Source: Oxalobacteraceae bacterium OTU3CAMAD1 (GTDB lineage: Bacteria; Pseudomonadota; Gammaproteobacteria; Burkholderiales; Burkholderiaceae_D). From it: DNA of 64,000 nucleotides. Positions within the stretch are counted from its first letter, which is position 1, and each line of letters begins with the position of its first letter. The notes under the pieces are model-generated. The model was not told the DNA's origin and ran no database searches. It saw only the letters and a list, made by a program, of their open reading frames with translations. Location: NCBI GenBank assembly GCA_024123915.1, contig CP099650.1:7130001-7194000 (forward strand). The letters run 5' to 3'. The position numbers and the translations under genes are program-made. This document shows, piece after piece, positions 9,198-18,434 of this stretch.

Positions 9198-10412
9198 ATG
9201 TCCTCAGGGAAAATTCTGGTCGCACAGGGCGGCGGCCCGACCGCCGTCATCAACCAGTCTCTGGCCGGCGTGGTGCTGGAGGCGCGCCGTTTCCGCGACG
9301 TCACCCGCGTCTACGGCGCCATGCACGGCGTGCGCGGCATCATCAACGAGGACTTCGTCGACCTCACGCGCGAGACCAGCAGCAACCTCGAACTGGTGGC
9401 GGCCACACGGTCGTCGGCGCTCGGTTCCACCCGCGACAAGCCGGACCTGCCGTACTGCGAAGAAATCTTCAAGGTGCTGCGCGCGCACGAGATCGAACAG
9501 TTCTACTACATCGGCGGCAACGACTCGTCCGACACGGTGCGCATCGTCAGCGAACAGGCGCAGCAGGCCGGCTATCCGCTGCGCTGCATGCACATCCCCA
9601 AGACCATCGACAACGACCTGGTCGGCAACGACCACACGCCCGGCTTCCCGTCGGCCGCGCGCTTTGTCGCGCAAGCGTTCGCCGGCGCCAACCTGGACAA
9701 CGCCTCGCTGCCGGGCGTGTATGTCGGCGTGGTGATGGGCCGGCACGCCGGCTTCCTGACTGCCGCCTCGGCGCTAGGCAAGAAATTTCACGACGACGGC
9801 CCGCACCTGATCTACCTGCCCGAGCGCGTGTTCTCGCTCGACCAGTTCCTGCTCGATGTGAAAGCGGTCTACGAGCGCTACGGCCGCTGCGTGATCGCCG
9901 TCTCCGAAGGCATCCACGACGCCTCCGGCGAGGCCATCGCCAGCCTGCTGGCCAAGGAAGTCGAACGCGACGCGCACGGCAACGTGCAATTGTCGGGCAC
10001 CGGCGCGCTGGCCGACCTGCTGTGCGACGAGATCAAGGCCAAGCTGGGCATCAAGCGCGTGCGCGGCGACACCTTCGGTTATCTGCAACGCTCGTTCATC
10101 GGCTGCGTGTCCGACGTCGACCAGCGCGAAGCGCGCGAGGTGGCCGAAAAAGCGGTGCAGTTCGCCATGTGGGGCGACCGCGACGGCTCGGTCGCCATCA
10201 AGCGCACCGGCTTTTACTCGGTCGACTACGAACTGCAGGCGCTGCAAGCGGTGGCCGGCAAGACGCGGGTGATGGAGGATGAGTTCATCAGCGCCAGCGG
10301 CACCGACGTCACGGAAGCGTTCCGGCTGTATCTGCGTCCCCTGCTCGGCTCGGGCATGCCGGACGCCTTCCGCCTGCGCCCGGCGCCGGTGGAGAAAATC
10401 CTTAAACGCTAA
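9198..10412 (+). CDS. 6-phosphofructokinase, PPi-dependent type
   Basis: A 404-residue phosphofructokinase. AAGGAG at 9186-9191 sets the ATG. The N-terminal GGGPTAVINQS loop, IGGNDSSDT and PKTIDNDLVGND are typical. Two residues separate the PPi- from the ATP-using enzymes: Asp109 (IGGND-S) stands where ATP enzymes have glycine, and Lys135 (P-K-TIDND) replaces the glycine of PGTIDND. Both point to pyrophosphate as phosphoryl donor, making the step fructose 6-phosphate to fructose 1,6-bisphosphate reversible. Donor use is inferred from these residues. The gene stands alone between the peptidases and pgeF. It could serve glycolysis, gluconeogenesis or sedoheptulose phosphate metabolism together with tkt and tal further on. 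Confidence 0.9.
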   Translation: MSSGKILVAQGGGPTAVINQSLAGVVLEARRFRDVTRVYGAMHGVRGIINEDFVDLTRETSSNLELVAATRSSALGSTRDKPDLPYCEEIFKVLRAHEIEQFYYIGGNDSSDTVRIVSEQAQQAGYPLRCMHIPKTIDNDLVGNDHTPGFPSAARFVAQAFAGANLDNASLPGVYVGVVMGRHAGFLTAASALGKKFHDDGPHLIYLPERVFSLDQFLLDVKAVYERYGRCVIAVSEGIHDASGEAIASLLAKEVERDAHGNVQLSGTGALADLLCDEIKAKLGIKRVRGDTFGYLQRSFIGCVSDVDQREAREVAEKAVQFAMWGDRDGSVAIKRTGFYSVDYELQALQAVAGKTRVMEDEFISASGTDVTEAFRLYLRPLLGSGMPDAFRLRPAPVEKILKR

Positions 10413-10434
10413 GTATCGGTAAATACAGGAATCA

Positions 10435-11115
10435 ATGGTTATCAGAAGCACGGTTTTAGCATCGGTGGCATCGGTCGTACACGGTTTCGGCGGGCGGCAC
10501 GACGACATGGCGCGGCACTTTCCAGAGTATTGGGAGCGGCGTCCGATGCAGCACGAACGGCACGGCACGCATATCGCCATCGCCGACAGCGAGCACCAGG
10601 ACTGCGGCGAGGCCGACGGCATGTTCACCGAACGCCCCGGCCTATTGCTGGCCATCGCCACCGCCGACTGCGTGCCCGTGCTGTTGGCGCGCAAGGACGG
10701 CAAGGCCGTGGCCGCGCTGCACGTCGGCTGGCGCGGCGCCTACGCCGGCATCATCGCGCGCTTCGCCGAGATGCTGGCCGCGCGCGGCGAGCGGGCCGGC
10801 GACTGGCTGGCAGCGACGGGACCGGCGGCGGGCGACTGCTGCTATCAAGTCTCGCCGGAGCTGATCGCGCAATTCGGCGAGCGCTACGCCATGCCGGCGC
10901 GCGTCATTTCGTCGGAAGCGGGCAACCTGAACCTGGCCGGCATCGCCGCCTGGCAACTGGAGCGCGCCGGCTTCGTCAATTTTTCAGCCGCGCCGGAATG
11001 CACCATGTGCCATCCCGGCGACACCGGCTTCGCCTACCACAGCTACCGGCGCGACCGCGAAACGCGCACGCCGATCAAGGACGTCCAATGGTCAGTCATC
11101 GCCATCTCCCAATAA
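10435..11115 (+). CDS. pgeF: Peptidoglycan editing factor / multicopper polyphenol oxidase-like protein
   Basis: A 226-residue protein of the YfiH/PgeF (DUF152) family. The signatures TADCVPVLL (metal or catalytic Cys) and HVGWRGAYAGI are present, and CTMCHPGD with SYRRD closes the domain. E. coli YfiH edits cytoplasmic peptidoglycan precursors that wrongly carry serine; family members were also described as laccase-like or as purine nucleoside phosphorylases. AGGA at 10427-10430 precedes the ATG. In many betaproteobacteria the gene sits beside rluD, but here it follows the phosphofructokinase gene by 22 bp. Its last 28 bases overlap the next gene. Confidence 0.9.
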   Translation: MVIRSTVLASVASVVHGFGGRHDDMARHFPEYWERRPMQHERHGTHIAIADSEHQDCGEADGMFTERPGLLLAIATADCVPVLLARKDGKAVAALHVGWRGAYAGIIARFAEMLAARGERAGDWLAATGPAAGDCCYQVSPELIAQFGERYAMPARVISSEAGNLNLAGIAAWQLERAGFVNFSAAPECTMCHPGDTGFAYHSYRRDRETRTPIKDVQWSVIAISQ

Positions 11116-11861
11116 TCCCGATAAGCTCGGCTTTAGCGTTGTCGCTCGCCATCGGCGCCGCCCCGGCCGCGTCGGCCGCGACGCTCGACCTGACCTTGCA
11201 GGATCAGGCGCGGCAGCGCGCGATCCCGATCGAACTGTCGCTGCCGGCCGTTCCGTGCACCAAGGCGCCCTGCCCGGTCGCCCTGCTCAGCGGCGGCTAC
11301 GGCAACGGCTACAAGGAGTATCGCTTCCTGGTCGAGGAGCTGAACCGCGCCGGCTGGCTGGTGGTCAGCGTCGACCACCAATTGCCGACCGACGCCAAGC
11401 TCGACAGAAACGAAGATGTGGCACCGCAACTGAAGACCATGCGCCGCCGTGGCGTCGCCAACCTGCGCTTCGTGCAGGACAGTTTGAGCAAATCGCACCC
11501 CGGCTACGACTGGCGGCACGTGACCCTGATCGGCCACTCGCTGGGCGGCGACATCTCGGCCGAACGCGCCAGCGAAGGCGACCCGACGATCACCCGCGTG
11601 GTCACCCTGGACAACCGGCGCGGCGCGCTGCCGCGCACGGCGGCGGTGAAAGTGCTCTCGATCCGCGCCAGCGACACGCAAGCCGACCCCGGGGTGCTAC
11701 CGGACGCGCAGGAGCAAAAACAATACGGCACCTGCATCGTCAGGCCGCCCGGCGCCAGGCACAACGACATGTACGACGGCGGCGGCGCCGAGCTCAAGGC
11801 CGCGATCGCCAAGGTCACGCAAGCGTTCCTCGTCAAAGGCGTGTGCGAAGCCGCCCCGTAA
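11088..11861 (+). CDS. Exported alpha/beta hydrolase
   Basis: A 257-residue protein with a signal peptide (MVSHRHLP, then a hydrophobic run ending in ASAA). It has an alpha/beta hydrolase core: GHSLGG carries the nucleophile serine, LLSGGYGNGY resembles the oxyanion-hole strand, and GARHNDMYD near the end offers the catalytic histidine. It resembles small secreted esterase or dienelactone-hydrolase-like proteins; the substrate is unknown. The start at 11088 lies inside the pgeF 3' end (28-bp overlap, different frame), which suggests coupling. The open frame goes further upstream, but only as a shadow of pgeF without a signal peptide. Confidence 0.75.
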   Translation: MVSHRHLPIIPISSALALSLAIGAAPAASAATLDLTLQDQARQRAIPIELSLPAVPCTKAPCPVALLSGGYGNGYKEYRFLVEELNRAGWLVVSVDHQLPTDAKLDRNEDVAPQLKTMRRRGVANLRFVQDSLSKSHPGYDWRHVTLIGHSLGGDISAERASEGDPTITRVVTLDNRRGALPRTAAVKVLSIRASDTQADPGVLPDAQEQKQYGTCIVRPPGARHNDMYDGGGAELKAAIAKVTQAFLVKGVCEAAP

Positions 11862-11939
11862 TCAAAAGCACTCCAGGGTCAGGTCCTCCATTGCTACACG
11901 GGCTGGTCGGTATGGGTCGTTGGCGGGTCGCAGATGGCC

Positions 11940-11961
11940 GATTACGGCGTGCCGCCTAATC
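11940..11961. repeat. Short intergenic hairpin, possible degenerate repeat
   Basis: Within the 190-bp gap between two convergent genes, this stretch can fold as GATTA-C-GGCG / CGCCTAATC: nine pairs with one bulged C and a three-base loop. Sequences of the type 'ATTACGGC...GCCTAAT' are common scattered repeats in proteobacterial genomes, so this may be a repeat remnant. The nearby CAGGTCCTCCATTGC also looks non-coding and repeat-like. I see no second copy in this window. Confidence 0.3.
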
Positions 11962-11993
11962 CGCCCTACGTGGTTTATTTTTGCTCAGTTCAA

Positions 11994-12028
11994 TAAAAAA
12001 GCGGACGACGCGTTGGCGTGGTCCGCTT
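11994..12028 (-). terminator. Intrinsic terminator of purM
   Basis: AAGCGGAC (11999-12006) pairs perfectly with GTCCGCTT (12021-12028). Read on the minus strand the hairpin is followed by a run of six T (11995-12000). It begins 23 nt after the purM stop. On the plus strand it is followed only by CTTTCTC, so it works mainly for purM. Confidence 0.85.
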
Positions 12029-12051
12029 CTTTCTCGCAGGTAAACCTAGGC

Positions 12052-13095
12052 TTACACGACGATGGTCTGGTGCTCGTCGCCGACGCGGGCGCGGATCTTG
12101 CCGATGGTGTAGACGATCTCGCCGGCTTCTTCCAGCTGGGCGATGGCGGCGGCTGCGTTTTCCTGCGAGACGATCACCGTCATGCCGATGCCGCAGTTGA
12201 ACACGCGGTGCATCTCGGCGTCGGCCACGCCGCCGTGCTGTTGCAGCCACGTGAACAGCGGTGGCAGCGTCCACGACTTCGAGTCCAGCTCGGCCACCAG
12301 GCCAGGCTGCAGCACGCGCGGGATGTTTTCAACCAGGCCGCCGCCGGTGATGTGCACCATGCCTTTGACTTCCATCGAGGCCATCAGCGCCAGCAGCGGC
12401 TTGACGTAGATGCGGGTCGGCTGCATCAGCACGTCGGCTAGTTTACGGCCATGGAAGTCGCCTTCCAGGTCCGGCTTGGCCACTTCGATGATCTTGCGCA
12501 CCAGCGAGTAACCGTTCGAGTGCACGCCCGACGAGGCCAGGCCCAGGATGACGTCGCCAGGGGCGATCTTGGTGCCGTCGATGATCTTCGATTTTTCCAC
12601 CGCGCCGACCGCGAAACCGGCCAGGTCGTACTCGCCGGCCGGGTACATGCTCGGCATTTCAGCCGTTTCGCCGCCGATCAGCGCGCAACCGGCCTGCTCG
12701 CAGCCCTGGGCGATGCCCTTGATGACGTCGGTGGCGATGGCCACGTCGAGCTTGCCGCAAGCAAAGTAATCCAGGAAGAACAGCGGCTCGGCGCCCTGCA
12801 CCAGGATGTCGTTGACGCTCATGGCGACCAGGTCGATGCCGACCGTGTCATGGCGGTTGAGCTCGAATGCGAGCTTGAGCTTGGTGCCGACGCCGTCGGT
12901 ACCGGACACCAGCACCGGCTCCTTATACTTCTTGCTGATCTCGAACATGGCGCCGAAACCGCCCAGGCCGCCCATGACGCCCTCGCGCATGGTGCGCTTG
13001 GCGAAAGGCTTGATTGCTTCGACTAAAGCGTCGCCCGCGTCGATATCGACGCCGGCGTCACGGTAGGACAGGGAAACATTTGAAGTTTGGCTCAT
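12052..13095 (-). CDS. purM: Phosphoribosylformylglycinamidine cyclo-ligase (AIR synthetase)
   Basis: A 347-residue enzyme of purine synthesis that closes the imidazole ring of FGAM to give AIR using ATP. The start [19 protein letters not shown] and the glycine-rich [10 protein letters not shown] are typical; [26 protein letters not shown] and [12 protein letters not shown] follow in the usual order. Length equals the E. coli enzyme (345). The frame is open 40 codons upstream of this ATG, but those residues are not conserved. The gene is divergent from hda, a usual Burkholderiales arrangement. It is followed by a strong terminator. Confidence 0.96.
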   Translation of the reverse strand: MSQTSNVSLSYRDAGVDIDAGDALVEAIKPFAKRTMREGVMGGLGGFGAMFEISKKYKEPVLVSGTDGVGTKLKLAFELNRHDTVGIDLVAMSVNDILVQGAEPLFFLDYFACGKLDVAIATDVIKGIAQGCEQAGCALIGGETAEMPSMYPAGEYDLAGFAVGAVEKSKIIDGTKIAPGDVILGLASSGVHSNGYSLVRKIIEVAKPDLEGDFHGRKLADVLMQPTRIYVKPLLALMASMEVKGMVHITGGGLVENIPRVLQPGLVAELDSKSWTLPPLFTWLQQHGGVADAEMHRVFNCGIGMTVIVSQENAAAAIAQLEEAGEIVYTIGKIRARVGDEHQTIVV

Positions 13096-13451
13096 GGTGT
13101 ATTTCGCAGCGGAGGCGGTAAAATAGAAGGCGGAGACCGTTTCGTAACAAAATCGCACGTTTTCGGCGCTTTTCTGCACAAATCCGCGCAAATAAGCCTG
13201 CGCGAACCCGGTCAATCCGCTATTTTATCAAAATGCCTCGTCCACCTGCCGTTTTTAACCATCTAAATCACATTCCATGCCATTTCCCCTCGCGCTGGCG
13301 CACAAGCACACGGCATTCTGGCTGGCGGCGGGCGACCCATCCCCTTGGCATTTCGGCACCACGCGCCCCGGCGCCCCTCTATAATGCGTGACGTATCTAA
13401 AAAAAGCGTCAAGAAAAGCGTTATGCAAACGATCAAACCAAGGCGAACGCC
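13096..13451. promoter_or_regulatory. Divergent purM / hda intergenic region
   Basis: A 356-bp gap without a convincing gene. Toward hda a perfect TATAAT lies at 13380-13385, about 65 nt before the ATG, but the -35 region is poor (GC-rich). Toward purM only weak promoter-like sequence (TTGTTA then TCTATT, minus strand, 17 nt apart) is seen. No hairpin leader or riboswitch is evident. Confidence 0.4.
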
Positions 13452-14138
13452 ATGAAACAGCTGGTGCTCGATTTAGGCGCGGACCAGGCGCACAGCCTCG
13501 CATCGTTCGAGGTGGGACAGAACGCCGAGGCGGCGGCGCTGATGGCGCAATTCGCCGATCGCAGCTCGCGCGAGCACTTCGCCTACCTGTGGGGCCTGGG
13601 CGGGGTGGGCAAGACCCACCTGCTCAAAGCCCTGGCCAGCGCCGGCGGCGAGGACGAGCAGCGCCGCGCGCGCTACATCTCGCCGTTCTCGATCGAGTCC
13701 GAGTTCCTGTATTCGCCCGAGGTGGACCTGTACCTGCTCGACGACTGCGAAAAACTGTCGCCGGTGGCGCAGATCGACGCCTTCGCGCTGTTTAACGAAA
13801 TCCGCGCCAACAACGCCTTCATGGTCTGCAGCGGCGCCGTCGCCCCGGCCGTGCTGCCGGTGCGCGAGGACCTGCGCACCCGCATGGGCTGGGGCCTGAT
13901 CTACCAGATCCACGGCCTGACCGACGACGAAAAGGTGGCCGCGCTGGGCGCCGCCGCCACCGCCCGCGGCTTGACGCTGTCGCCCGGCGTGATACCCTAC
14001 CTGCTGTCCCATTTTCAGCGCGACATGCGATCGTTATCGACGATGCTCGACTCGCTGGACCAGTATTCCCTTGAAACCCAACGCCCGATCACCCTGCCGC
14101 TGTTGCGCGAGTGGTTGCAGGCGGAAGCGAAAGAATGA
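13452..14138 (+). CDS. hda: DnaA regulatory inactivator Hda
   Basis: A 228-residue AAA+ protein related to DnaA domain III. It begins MKQLVLDLG, the short motif in Hda that binds the sliding clamp (QLVLDL). It has a Walker A-like GLGGVGKTHLL, a Walker B-like YLLDDCEKL, and the C-terminal FQRDMRSLSTMLDSLDQYS. Bound to the DNA-loaded beta clamp, Hda promotes hydrolysis of DnaA-bound ATP and so limits re-initiation. The HAD phosphatase gene follows after 10 bp and pcnB after that, an arrangement conserved in Burkholderiales. A perfect -10 box lies upstream. Confidence 0.93.
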   Translation: MKQLVLDLGADQAHSLASFEVGQNAEAAALMAQFADRSSREHFAYLWGLGGVGKTHLLKALASAGGEDEQRRARYISPFSIESEFLYSPEVDLYLLDDCEKLSPVAQIDAFALFNEIRANNAFMVCSGAVAPAVLPVREDLRTRMGWGLIYQIHGLTDDEKVAALGAAATARGLTLSPGVIPYLLSHFQRDMRSLSTMLDSLDQYSLETQRPITLPLLREWLQAEAKE

Positions 14139-14148
14139 CGAATCCCGC

Positions 14149-14820
14149 ATGAAGCTTGCCCTCTTTGACCTTGACCACACGCTGCTGCCGATCGACTCCG
14201 ACCACGAGTGGGGCGAGTTTTTAGTGCGCATCGGCGCAGTGGACGCGGCCACCTTCAAGCGCCGCAACGACGATTTCTACGCGCAGTACCAGGCCGGCAC
14301 GATCGACCCGGTCGAATACCTGGAGTTCGCGCTCGGCACCCTGGCCGGCTTTTCGCCCGTGCGGCTGGCGGAAATGCAGGCCCAGTTCATGAACGAGGTG
14401 ATCGTGCCGGCGATCCGCCCGGCCGCGCTGGCGCTGCTGAAAAAGCACCAGGACGCCGGCGACCTGGTGGCCATCGTCACGGCCACCAACCACTTCGTCA
14501 CCGCGCCGATCGCCAAGGCGCTGGGCGTGGAGCACCTGATCGCGGCCATGCCGGAACTCGACGCCGAGGGCGTCATGACCGGCCGCCTGCTTGGCACGCC
14601 GACGCAGGGCCCCGGCAAGATCGTCCACACCAAGGCCTGGCTGGAAAAGATGGGCAAGACGCTGGAGGACTTCGACACCGTCTACTTCTACAGCGACTCG
14701 CACAACGACCTGCCGTTGATGTCGATCGTCTCGCACCCGATCGCCACCAACCCGAACGCCACCCTGAAAACGCACGCCACCGCTCAAGGCTGGGCTTTAA
14801 TTGAACTATTCAATGATTAA
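14149..14820 (+). CDS. HAD-IB family phosphatase (phosphoserine phosphatase-like)
   Basis: A 223-residue HAD hydrolase. Motif I is DLDHTLLP (nucleophile Asp7, Asp9), motif II is VTATN, motif III includes the lysine of GPGKIVHTKA, and motif IV is YSDSHNDLP. A helical C1 cap lies between motifs I and II. The subfamily includes phosphoserine phosphatase and histidinol-phosphatase relatives; the natural substrate here is not fixed by sequence. The ATG at 14149 gives the normal HAD start MKLALFDLDHT. The longer frame upstream runs through hda. The 3' end overlaps pcnB by 8 bp. Confidence 0.88.
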   Translation: MKLALFDLDHTLLPIDSDHEWGEFLVRIGAVDAATFKRRNDDFYAQYQAGTIDPVEYLEFALGTLAGFSPVRLAEMQAQFMNEVIVPAIRPAALALLKKHQDAGDLVAIVTATNHFVTAPIAKALGVEHLIAAMPELDAEGVMTGRLLGTPTQGPGKIVHTKAWLEKMGKTLEDFDTVYFYSDSHNDLPLMSIVSHPIATNPNATLKTHATAQGWALIELFND

Positions 14821-16237
14821 GAAACTGATCCGAAAAATCCTCGGCACCAAAGACAAAACCGCCAAGGCCCGCGACACCAACACGCCGGTGATACTCGGCC
14901 CCGACGCCCACGGCATCGATCCGAAGCTGCTGTCGTCGAACGCGGTGCGCGTCACCAGCACCTTGCAGGAAGCCGGCTTCGAGGCCTTCGTCGTCGGCGG
15001 CGCGGTGCGCGACCTGCTGCTGGGCGTGAAGCCGAAAGACTTCGACATCGCCACCAACGCCACGCCGGAGCAGGTGCGCAAGCTGTTCCGCCGCGCCTTC
15101 ATCATCGGCAAACGCTTCCAGATCGTGCACGTGATGTTCGGCCAGGACCTGCTGGAGGTGACCACCTTCCGCGGCACCACCTTGGACAACGCGCCCAAGG
15201 ACGACCATGGCCGCGTCCTGCGCGACAACACCTTCGGCTCGCAAGCGGAGGACGCGGTGCGGCGCGACTTCACCATCAACGCCATGTACTACAACCCGGC
15301 CAACCAGCAGGTGCTGGACTACCACGGCGGCATCGAGGATATCCGCGCCAAGACCTTGCGCATCATCGGCCAGCCGGAGGCGCGCTACCGCGAAGACCCG
15401 GTGCGCATGCTGCGCGTGGTGCGCTTCGCCGCCAAGCTCAAATTCACCATCGAGCCGGTCACCGCCGCGCCGATTCCCGTGATGGCGTCGCTGATCGACA
15501 ACGTGCCGCCGGCGCGCGTGTTCGACGAGATGCTCAAGCTCCTCATGAGCGGCCACGCGCTGGCCTGCCTGCAGCAGCTGCGCAAGGAAGGCCTGCACCA
15601 CGGCCTGCTGCCGCTGCTCGACGTGGTGCTGGAGCAGCCGCTGGGCTTCAAGTTCGTCACGTTGGCGCTGGATTCGACCGACTCCCGCATCGCCGCCGGC
15701 AAGACGGTGTCGCCGGGCTTCCTGTTCGCCTCACTGCTGTGGCACCAGGTGCTGGAGAAGTGGACCGCCTACCGCGCGGCAGGCGAGCAGACCATTCCGG
15801 CGCTGCACCTGGCGGCCGACGACGTACTCGATTCGCAGACCGAGAAGCTGGCCTTGCAGCGCAAGATCGGCACCGACATGCGCGACATCTGGTCGATGCA
15901 GCCGCGCTTCGAGCGCCGCACCGGCAAGTCGCCTTACAAGCTGCTGGAGCACCTGCGCTTCCGCGCCGGCTACGACTTCCTGCTGCTGCGCTGCGCCTCC
16001 GGCGAGATCGACGCGGAGCTGGGCGAATGGTGGACCGCCTTCTACGAGGGCGACGAGGCCACCCGCGAGGACTTGATCGCGACGGCCGGCCAGTCGTCGT
16101 CTTCGTCGGGCCCCGGCGGCGCGGCGAGCAAGCGCAAACGCGCGCCGCGTCGCGGTGGCCGTAGCAAAGGCCCGGCGGCGGGCGGCGAAGGCGACGCGCC
16201 AAGCGCAGGCAGCACCGGCGCCGGCGGCGGCGAGTAA
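14813..16237 (+). CDS. pcnB: Polynucleotide adenylyltransferase (poly(A) polymerase I)
   Basis: A 474-residue member of the class II nucleotidyltransferases. The N-terminal core has FVVGGAVRDLLLG, the DFDIAT metal-binding pair, and RRDFTINAMYYN, followed by the RNA-binding region (RYREDPVRMLRVVRFAAKL). It adds short A tails to RNAs, marking them for decay. It is told from tRNA CCA-transferase by the long insert-rich C-terminus and by synteny with folK. The last 45 residues are a low-complexity Ser/Gly tail with a basic KRKRAPRRGGRSK patch, likely RNA-binding. I chose ATG 14813 over TTG 14801; it overlaps the previous gene by 8 bp. Confidence 0.92.
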   Translation: MIKKLIRKILGTKDKTAKARDTNTPVILGPDAHGIDPKLLSSNAVRVTSTLQEAGFEAFVVGGAVRDLLLGVKPKDFDIATNATPEQVRKLFRRAFIIGKRFQIVHVMFGQDLLEVTTFRGTTLDNAPKDDHGRVLRDNTFGSQAEDAVRRDFTINAMYYNPANQQVLDYHGGIEDIRAKTLRIIGQPEARYREDPVRMLRVVRFAAKLKFTIEPVTAAPIPVMASLIDNVPPARVFDEMLKLLMSGHALACLQQLRKEGLHHGLLPLLDVVLEQPLGFKFVTLALDSTDSRIAAGKTVSPGFLFASLLWHQVLEKWTAYRAAGEQTIPALHLAADDVLDSQTEKLALQRKIGTDMRDIWSMQPRFERRTGKSPYKLLEHLRFRAGYDFLLLRCASGEIDAELGEWWTAFYEGDEATREDLIATAGQSSSSSGPGGAASKRKRAPRRGGRSKGPAAGGEGDAPSAGSTGAGGGE

Positions 16238-16252
16238 TCCGTCCACACAGCC

Positions 16253-16768
16253 ATGGGCATCATCGGCAAACAGGATGAAGGCGGCTTCGCCTTCATCATC
16301 GCCTACATCGGCATTGGCGCCAACCTTGGCGACGCGCGCGCCAACGTCGCCGACGCCCTCGAACGCCTGCAACGGCTGCCCGGCTGCACCCTGATGGCCG
16401 CTTCAAGCCTGTACCGCACGGCGCCGATCGAGTCCGGCGGCGACGACTACATCAACGCCGTAGCCCGCGTCGCCACCACCCTGGACGCCGAGGCGTTGCT
16501 GCGGGCGCTGCACGACATCGAACAGGCGCACGGGCGCGAACGGCCCTACCGCAACGCGCCGCGCACCCTGGACCTGGACCTGCTGCTGTACGGCGACGCC
16601 ATCATCGCCAGCCCCACCCTGACGGTGCCGCACCCGCGCATGACCGAACGCGCCTTCGTGCTGGTGCCGCTGCTGGAACTGGCGCCGGCGATCCATATTC
16701 CGGGACGCGGCCCGGCGCGCGACTACGCGGCCGGCGTCGCCGGCCAGGGCATCGCCCCGGCCACCTGA
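16253..16768 (+). CDS. folK: Hydroxymethyldihydropteridine pyrophosphokinase
   Basis: A 171-residue HPPK of folate synthesis, which moves pyrophosphate from ATP to 6-hydroxymethyl-dihydropterin. Typical regions are [26 protein letters not shown], the [11 protein letters not shown] signature and [21 protein letters not shown]. The first 16 residues of the called protein ([12 protein letters not shown]...) are not part of the usual fold, so the true start may be a few codons later, but no better ATG is present. It follows pcnB by 15 bp and is followed by panB after 67 bp. Confidence 0.93.
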   Translation: MGIIGKQDEGGFAFIIAYIGIGANLGDARANVADALERLQRLPGCTLMAASSLYRTAPIESGGDDYINAVARVATTLDAEALLRALHDIEQAHGRERPYRNAPRTLDLDLLLYGDAIIASPTLTVPHPRMTERAFVLVPLLELAPAIHIPGRGPARDYAAGVAGQGIAPAT

Positions 16769-16835
16769 CCTTCTGCACGCGATAGCATTCAGGACTACAC
16801 TATCGCGGTCCGACTTCATCTCTAAAGGAACCACC

Positions 16836-17714
16836 ATGTCTGGTTATTTGCAAGGAAACGAACTGGCCGCGAGCCAAAAGCCCGCCGCCACCACCTCACC
16901 TGCACCGGCCAAAGCGGCCGCCACCAAGGCTGTCACCGTCCACACGCTGGCCAACCTGCGTTCGACCGGTGAAAAAATCTCCATGCTGACGTGCTACGAC
17001 GCCAGCTTCGCCTCGCTGATGGACCGCTGCGGCGTCGAGATGCTGCTGATCGGCGACTCGCTCGGCATGGTCTGCAACGGCCACCAGTCGACGTTGCCGG
17101 TCACCGTCGCCGAAGTGGCGTACCACACGGCATCCGTCGCGCGCGGCAGCAAGTCGGCGCTGATCGTCGCCGACCTGCCGTTCGGCGCCTACGGCACGCC
17201 GGAGACGGCGTACGCCAACTCCGTGCAGCTGATGCAGGCCGGAGCGCACATGGTCAAGCTGGAGGGCGGCGCATGGCTGGCCGACACGGTGCGCTTCCTT
17301 ACCGAGCGCGGGATTCCGGTCTGCGCGCACCTGGGCCTGACGCCGCAATCGGTGCATCAACTGGGCGGCTACAAGGTGCAGGGCAAGACCACCGACAGCG
17401 CCGATCTGCTCAAGGCCGACGCGTTGAAGCTGCAAGCGGCCGGCGCCTCGGTGCTGGTGCTCGAGGCGATACCGTCGGCGCTGGGCAAGGAGGTCACCGA
17501 CCTGCTGGCGATACCGACGATCGGCATCGGCGCGGGTCCGGACTGCTCCGGCCAAGTGCTGGTGATGCATGATTTGCTGGGCGTCTTCCCGGGCCGCAAA
17601 GCGCGCTTCGTGAAGAACTTCATGGAAGGCCAGAGCAGCATCGACGCCGCCATCGGCGCGTACGTCGCGGCGGTCAAGGACGGCAGCTTCCCGGCGCTGG
17701 AGCACTGCTTCTAA
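16836..17714 (+). CDS. panB: 3-methyl-2-oxobutanoate hydroxymethyltransferase
   Basis: A 292-residue enzyme that makes ketopantoate from alpha-ketoisovalerate and methylene-tetrahydrofolate, the first step to pantothenate. Conserved regions: [39 protein letters not shown], the LEAIPS catalytic glutamate region and [15 protein letters not shown] good RBS (AAAGGA at 16824-16829) sets the ATG. The first 35 residues are an Ala/Pro/Thr-rich extension not needed for the barrel fold. The partner gene panC is not in the window. A hairpin follows the stop. Confidence 0.95.
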   Translation: MSGYLQGNELAASQKPAATTSPAPAKAAATKAVTVHTLANLRSTGEKISMLTCYDASFASLMDRCGVEMLLIGDSLGMVCNGHQSTLPVTVAEVAYHTASVARGSKSALIVADLPFGAYGTPETAYANSVQLMQAGAHMVKLEGGAWLADTVRFLTERGIPVCAHLGLTPQSVHQLGGYKVQGKTTDSADLLKADALKLQAAGASVLVLEAIPSALGKEVTDLLAIPTIGIGAGPDCSGQVLVMHDLLGVFPGRKARFVKNFMEGQSSIDAAIGAYVAAVKDGSFPALEHCF

Positions 17715-17721
17715 AACGCCA

Positions 17722-17743
17722 CGGCGGCCCGCATGGGCCGCCG
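17722..17743. terminator. Bidirectional terminator between panB and the PEP-CTERM gene
   Basis: CGGCGGCCC (17722-17730) and GGGCCGCCG (17735-17743) form a perfect 9-bp stem with a GCAT loop. It is followed on the plus strand by CTGGTTTT and on the minus strand by TGGCGTTTT. It lies between two convergent genes, 8 nt after the panB stop. Confidence 0.75.
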
Positions 17744-17756
17744 CTGGTTTTGCCGA

Positions 17757-18434
17757 TTACGCCTGCTTGCGCTTGCGGCGGGCGATAAAGCCGAGCAGGC
17801 CCAGACCGGCCAGCATCATGCCGTAGGTTTCCGGCTCCGGCACCGGCGTCACCGCTGCGGCACCCGACAGGTGCAGGTCGTTCACCGTCGCCCACACGCC
17901 CGGCTGGTTGCCCGCCGTGACGCTGAACGACACCAGATTGCCCGTCGAGACAAAGCCGACGAACGAGTTCAGTTCCGGCGCGTCGAGCGTATAGGTGACC
18001 GTCGCGCCGGTGCTGTCGGTGGCCGACAGCGTCAGGTAGCTGGCCGGCGTGGAGAACCCGAAAAGGTCCGAGCCGAAGAAGAAGCCGCCAACGCCCGCCA
18101 CCGGGGTGCTCGGCGCGAACGTGATCAGATCGATGCGGTTGTTGCCGGTGAGCCAGATGTCCGAGCCGTCGTCCGAGGCGCCATAGAGTATCGGCGAGGT
18201 CGGCGCGGTGCCGACCGTGTATTCATAAATGCCGGCGGTGCGCGTGAGCGGCCCTTGATAACTATCGATCTCGAGGTCGTCGAAGGTGTCGACGCCGGTG
18301 GTGCCCACGGCCCCCAGATAAGACGACTGGCTGGTGTAGGTGGTGATGTCGGCATGGGCGGCGCTGGCTGCCAGCAGGAACACAGCGGAAGCGGCGGAAG
18401 CGAGGACGGATTTGGCGGAAAACAATTTACCCAA
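17757..18434 (-). CDS. PEP-CTERM sorting-signal protein
   Basis: A 225-residue exported protein. It has a Sec signal peptide (GKLFSAKSVLASA...SAAHA) and a C-terminal PEP-CTERM tripartite signal: VPEPETYG, a hydrophobic helix (MMLAGLGLLGFIA) and a basic tail RRKRKQ. Such proteins are cut and handled by an exosortase and are linked to exopolysaccharide. The middle part is Thr/Ser/Gly-rich beta-type sequence with no known catalytic motif. I place the start at TTG 18434 because AGGAG lies 7 nt before it; a TTG at 18452 is also in frame but has no RBS. No exosortase gene is in the window. Confidence 0.85.
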   Translation of the reverse strand: MGKLFSAKSVLASAASAVFLLAASAAHADITTYTSQSSYLGAVGTTGVDTFDDLEIDSYQGPLTRTAGIYEYTVGTAPTSPILYGASDDGSDIWLTGNNRIDLITFAPSTPVAGVGGFFFGSDLFGFSTPASYLTLSATDSTGATVTYTLDAPELNSFVGFVSTGNLVSFSVTAGNQPGVWATVNDLHLSGAAAVTPVPEPETYGMMLAGLGLLGFIARRKRKQA

